From the IMG/VR virus record IMGVR_UViG_3300046167_000105, positions 1 through 23,290 of that record: a stretch of 23,290 nucleotides of DNA; one strand, given 5' to 3'. A model generated the notes under the pieces. It saw only the letters and a program-made list of their open reading frames with translations. It was not told where the DNA came from and searched no databases. Source of the DNA: a virus. Below are positions 21,440 through 23,290 of this stretch, piece by piece (within the stretch, counting starts at the first letter, position 1; each line of letters begins with the position of its first letter). Position numbers and translations under genes: made by a program.

Positions 21440-22276
21440 TTGAGGTTAGACAAAGACAAATGGCAAAAGGCTTTTGAAAAGGAATTGGACAAGGCCGAGA
21501 AAAGGCAATCCTCTAAAGTAAGGCGATACTATAAAAACCAATACTATAAAGGAGCAGAATCTTTTTTGTCTAGCGGTCAAACATCATTTCAACTTTTATT
21601 TAGTACAAGTGAACTAATTAAAATTTATCGTGATTTATACGAGGATATTGGTTTACAATTTGCCAAATGGTATGCAAGAAATTTTGATAAATACATAAAA
21701 AAGGGAGTTAATCCAAATCAATACGTTAGTGAATGGCAAAATTCTTTTGCGTCTTATGGCTCTGCCGTAGGTGCTGAAAGGGTTACTTTAGTAAGTGGTA
21801 CTGCAAAAGCTACACTTCAAAAGGTTACAAGAAATTTAATGACTGATATTGACTTTCAAAATCTAGGTATTGCCGAAAAGACTAGGATTTTAAGAAGCCA
21901 ATTCAATAGGTATTCAGCGTTTCAAGCGGAGCGATTAGTTAGAACAGAGGCAACAAGTGCTGCGAACTTTGCAACTTTAAAGTCTGCAAACACAATATTT
22001 CCGGCGGCCGATATGATGAAAGAATGGATTGCAGCAACAGACGAGAGAACAAGGCCAACACATAGGGCCATAAATGGTATTGTAATAAATCAAACAGATT
22101 TATTCAGCGTTGGAGATAGTTTAATGATGTACCCAGGAGATTCAAGAGGATCGGCTAAAGAGGTCATTAATTGCCGTTGTTCAATAGCGCCATTTCCAAA
22201 AGAAAACGCACAAGCGACCGGAGAAATATCCGACATTGGTTTTGGTGTTTCATTTGGTGCAAATCAAAAAATTTAA
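21440..22276 (+). CDS. SPP1 gp7-like minor head / head morphogenesis protein
   Basis: A 278-residue protein starting at TTG directly after the portal stop. The conserved block RTEATSAANFATLKSAN (168-184), AATDERTRPTHRAINGIVI (198-216) and INCRCSIAPF (243-252) identifies the phage Mu F/SPP1 gp7 family, minor head proteins near the portal that influence DNA entry. The N-terminal half is charged and helical. Gene order portal, gp7, protease, capsid is standard. Confidence 0.88.
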   Translation: MRLDKDKWQKAFEKELDKAEKRQSSKVRRYYKNQYYKGAESFLSSGQTSFQLLFSTSELIKIYRDLYEDIGLQFAKWYARNFDKYIKKGVNPNQYVSEWQNSFASYGSAVGAERVTLVSGTAKATLQKVTRNLMTDIDFQNLGIAEKTRILRSQFNRYSAFQAERLVRTEATSAANFATLKSANTIFPAADMMKEWIAATDERTRPTHRAINGIVINQTDLFSVGDSLMMYPGDSRGSAKEVINCRCSIAPFPKENAQATGEISDIGFGVSFGANQKI

Positions 22277-22282
22277 AAATCG

Positions 22283-22291
22283 TATATTTAC
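22283..22291 (+). promoter_or_regulatory. Candidate promoter box before protease
   Basis: TATATTTAC preceded by CG and followed by AAAAA, nearly identical to the element before the major tail protein at 3183-3193, and 14 bases before the protease ATG. Confidence 0.38.
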
Positions 22292-22305
22292 AAAAATTTT
22301 TCTAT

Positions 22306-22996
22306 ATGAATACAATTCTTTATAAAGCGGCTCCGGTTGGAGAGTTAATCGATGCGGATGAAAAAGCCGGAATCATAAAAGGTTACGGATCATTCTTTGG
22401 AAACAAAGATTCTGATTCTGATATAATTATGAAAGGCGCATACAAAAAGACAATCGCCGAGAATGGCTCTAGGGTTAAATATTTATATCAACACGATATG
22501 AATCAACCAATCGGTAAAATGACCTGAACTTTATGAGGATGACAAAGGTTTAGTTTTTGTTGCAGAGATTGCTAAAACGCAACTAGGGAAAGATGTTGTT
22601 GAGTTGATGAAAAGCGGAGTAATAACCGAAAATAGTGTAGGTATATTGCCAATCCAAAAGCAAGACAAGGGAGATTATAGAGAAATCAACGAGGTTAAAC
22701 TATATGAAATTAGCGCCGTTACTTTGGCAGCTAATGACCAAGCTAAAATATTAGATGTAAAAGGGAACGTAGATTTAGAAAAAGTTTCTAAGCGATACGA
22801 TAGCCTTTCTAAACTATTGCGCAAAGGCGAAATTTCAGACGAGATGGGTTACGCTATTGAAGCAGAAGTATTAAAATTAAAATCATTATTTATTGAGTTC
22901 ACGAAGCCGACAGAAATTATCACTTCGCCGAATGTTGAAGTAAAAAGCAATGATTCAGAAGTGTATAATTATTTATTAAATTCATTAAATTCATAA
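22306..22996 (+). CDS. HK97-family prohead protease (frame broken near residue 73)
   Basis: The serine protease that matures the prohead. Start at ATG 22306; an upstream in-frame start would intrude on gp7. GYGSFFGNKDSDSDIIMKGAY opens the fold, H63 (YLYQHD) is a catalytic residue, and after the break S110 (ITENSVGI) and E134 (KLYEISAVTLAAN) complete the triad. The literal frame stops at TGA 22525-22527. Removing one base at 22522-22525 (acct) gives GKM-T-ELYEDDKGLVFVAEI and 229 residues, normal for the family. A charged tail follows (KSNDSEVYNYLLNSLNS). The next gene is the capsid. Confidence 0.88.
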
Positions 22997-23000
22997 AAAA

Positions 23001-23290
23001 ATGAACGAAGAACTAAAAGGTCAATTAGACGGAATAAGCAAGTCTATTGACGCAAAGATTGAAAAATCTAATTCAGACGTTGTAAACAACGTTGTTGAAA
23101 AAGCTAACGAGATTGTAAAATCAGAAGTAAGCGGAATGGCTACTAAATTAAACGAGCGTTTAGACGCTATGGAAGTAGCAAACAAAAAACAATTCAATAG
23201 CCAAAAGAAAGTAACTTTTAAAAGTGCTTTACAAGAGGCGTTGGATAATGGAGCGGTAGAAGGAATTGCAAAAGGTAATTCAAGAAGCGC
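23001..23290 (+). CDS. Major capsid protein, N-terminal part (HK97 fold, cut by window end)
   Basis: Starts 4 bases after the protease stop and runs off the window; 96 residues visible. The first 65 residues (LDGISKSIDAKIEKSNSD, then VVEKANEIVKSEV and KLNERLDAMEVANKKQF) are a charged coiled coil, matching the scaffolding delta domain of HK97-type capsids that the protease removes. The segment VTFKSALQEALDNGA would lead into the mature capsid. Position after the protease is the main support, since the folded domain is outside the window. Confidence 0.78.
   Translation, partial: MNEELKGQLDGISKSIDAKIEKSNSDVVNNVVEKANEIVKSEVSGMATKLNERLDAMEVANKKQFNSQKKVTFKSALQEALDNGAVEGIAKGNSRS

Noticed and set aside
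22171-22305. Longer protease start at 22171
   Set aside because: It would overlap gp7 by over 100 bases and give a lysine/arginine-rich stretch unlike any protease; ATG 22306 gives a normal N-terminus.
23041-23062. Fourth copy of the iteron in the capsid gene (ctattgacgcaaag)
   Set aside because: Only part of the 22-bp unit matches, it stands alone, and it encodes the coiled-coil residues SIDAK; probably chance.
1-23290. CRISPR array, tRNA genes, insertion sequences, or integrase/attachment site
   Set aside because: No regular spaced repeats beyond the three iterons, no cloverleaf-like segment, no transposase or recombinase motifs were seen.

Overview
The window is an almost complete genome section of a tailed phage (or prophage) of a Bacteroidetes host, most likely a flavobacterium. 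The evidence is AT-rich DNA with no Shine-Dalgarno signals but A-rich leaders, several TAnnTTTG-like promoter boxes, TTG starts, and protein families typical of flavobacterial siphophages. Every supported gene is on the + strand. No integrase, lysogeny repressor, tRNA, insertion sequence or CRISPR array is visible. A tape measure of about 743 residues (once repaired) implies a siphovirus with a tail of roughly 110 nm.

Layout. Bases 1-3136: two tandem paralogous receptor-binding (fiber) proteins, a hypothetical protein, and two small membrane proteins that may be holin/spanin-like. Bases 3164-9172: tail module with major tail protein, tail assembly chaperones G and GT, tape measure, and a 799-residue tail-tip protein. 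Bases 9190-17795: early module with a small HTH protein, a probable annealing protein, an SSB-like protein, a RecE/RecB-type exonuclease, a DnaA-domain-IV-like protein, a VRR-NUC nuclease, a replication initiator carrying an iteron plus AT-rich origin candidate, a second nuclease-like protein, a solitary DNA methyltransferase, a T7-type primase-helicase, and a ParB-domain protein. Bases 17797-23290: a candidate small RNA, then terminase small and large subunits, an HK97-type portal fused to an extra C-terminal domain, an SPP1 gp7-like protein, the prohead protease, and the start of the HK97-fold capsid.

How it fits together. The annealing protein, SSB and exonuclease form a recombination module. 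The initiator/origin and primase-helicase form a replication module. Hairpin terminators at 3661, 4407, 9136, 10230 and 17884 divide the map into transcription units. Three early units share a promoter-like pattern: TTGAAAG-like, 8-9 bases, then TAnTTTnG.

Most notable. (1) The tail chaperone gene carries GGGAAAG, the lambda G/GT slippery heptamer, in the right frame and place for programmed -1 frameshifting. (2) Three 22-bp direct repeats followed by a 45-bp AT tract lie inside the initiator gene, as in lambda O/ori. (3) Six structural genes are each broken by a one-base frame change, five of them +1, while the 8.5-kb early module has none. Sequencing or assembly indels are the simplest explanation, but the clustering deserves checking. 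Annotations below give the repaired proteins and mark each break.
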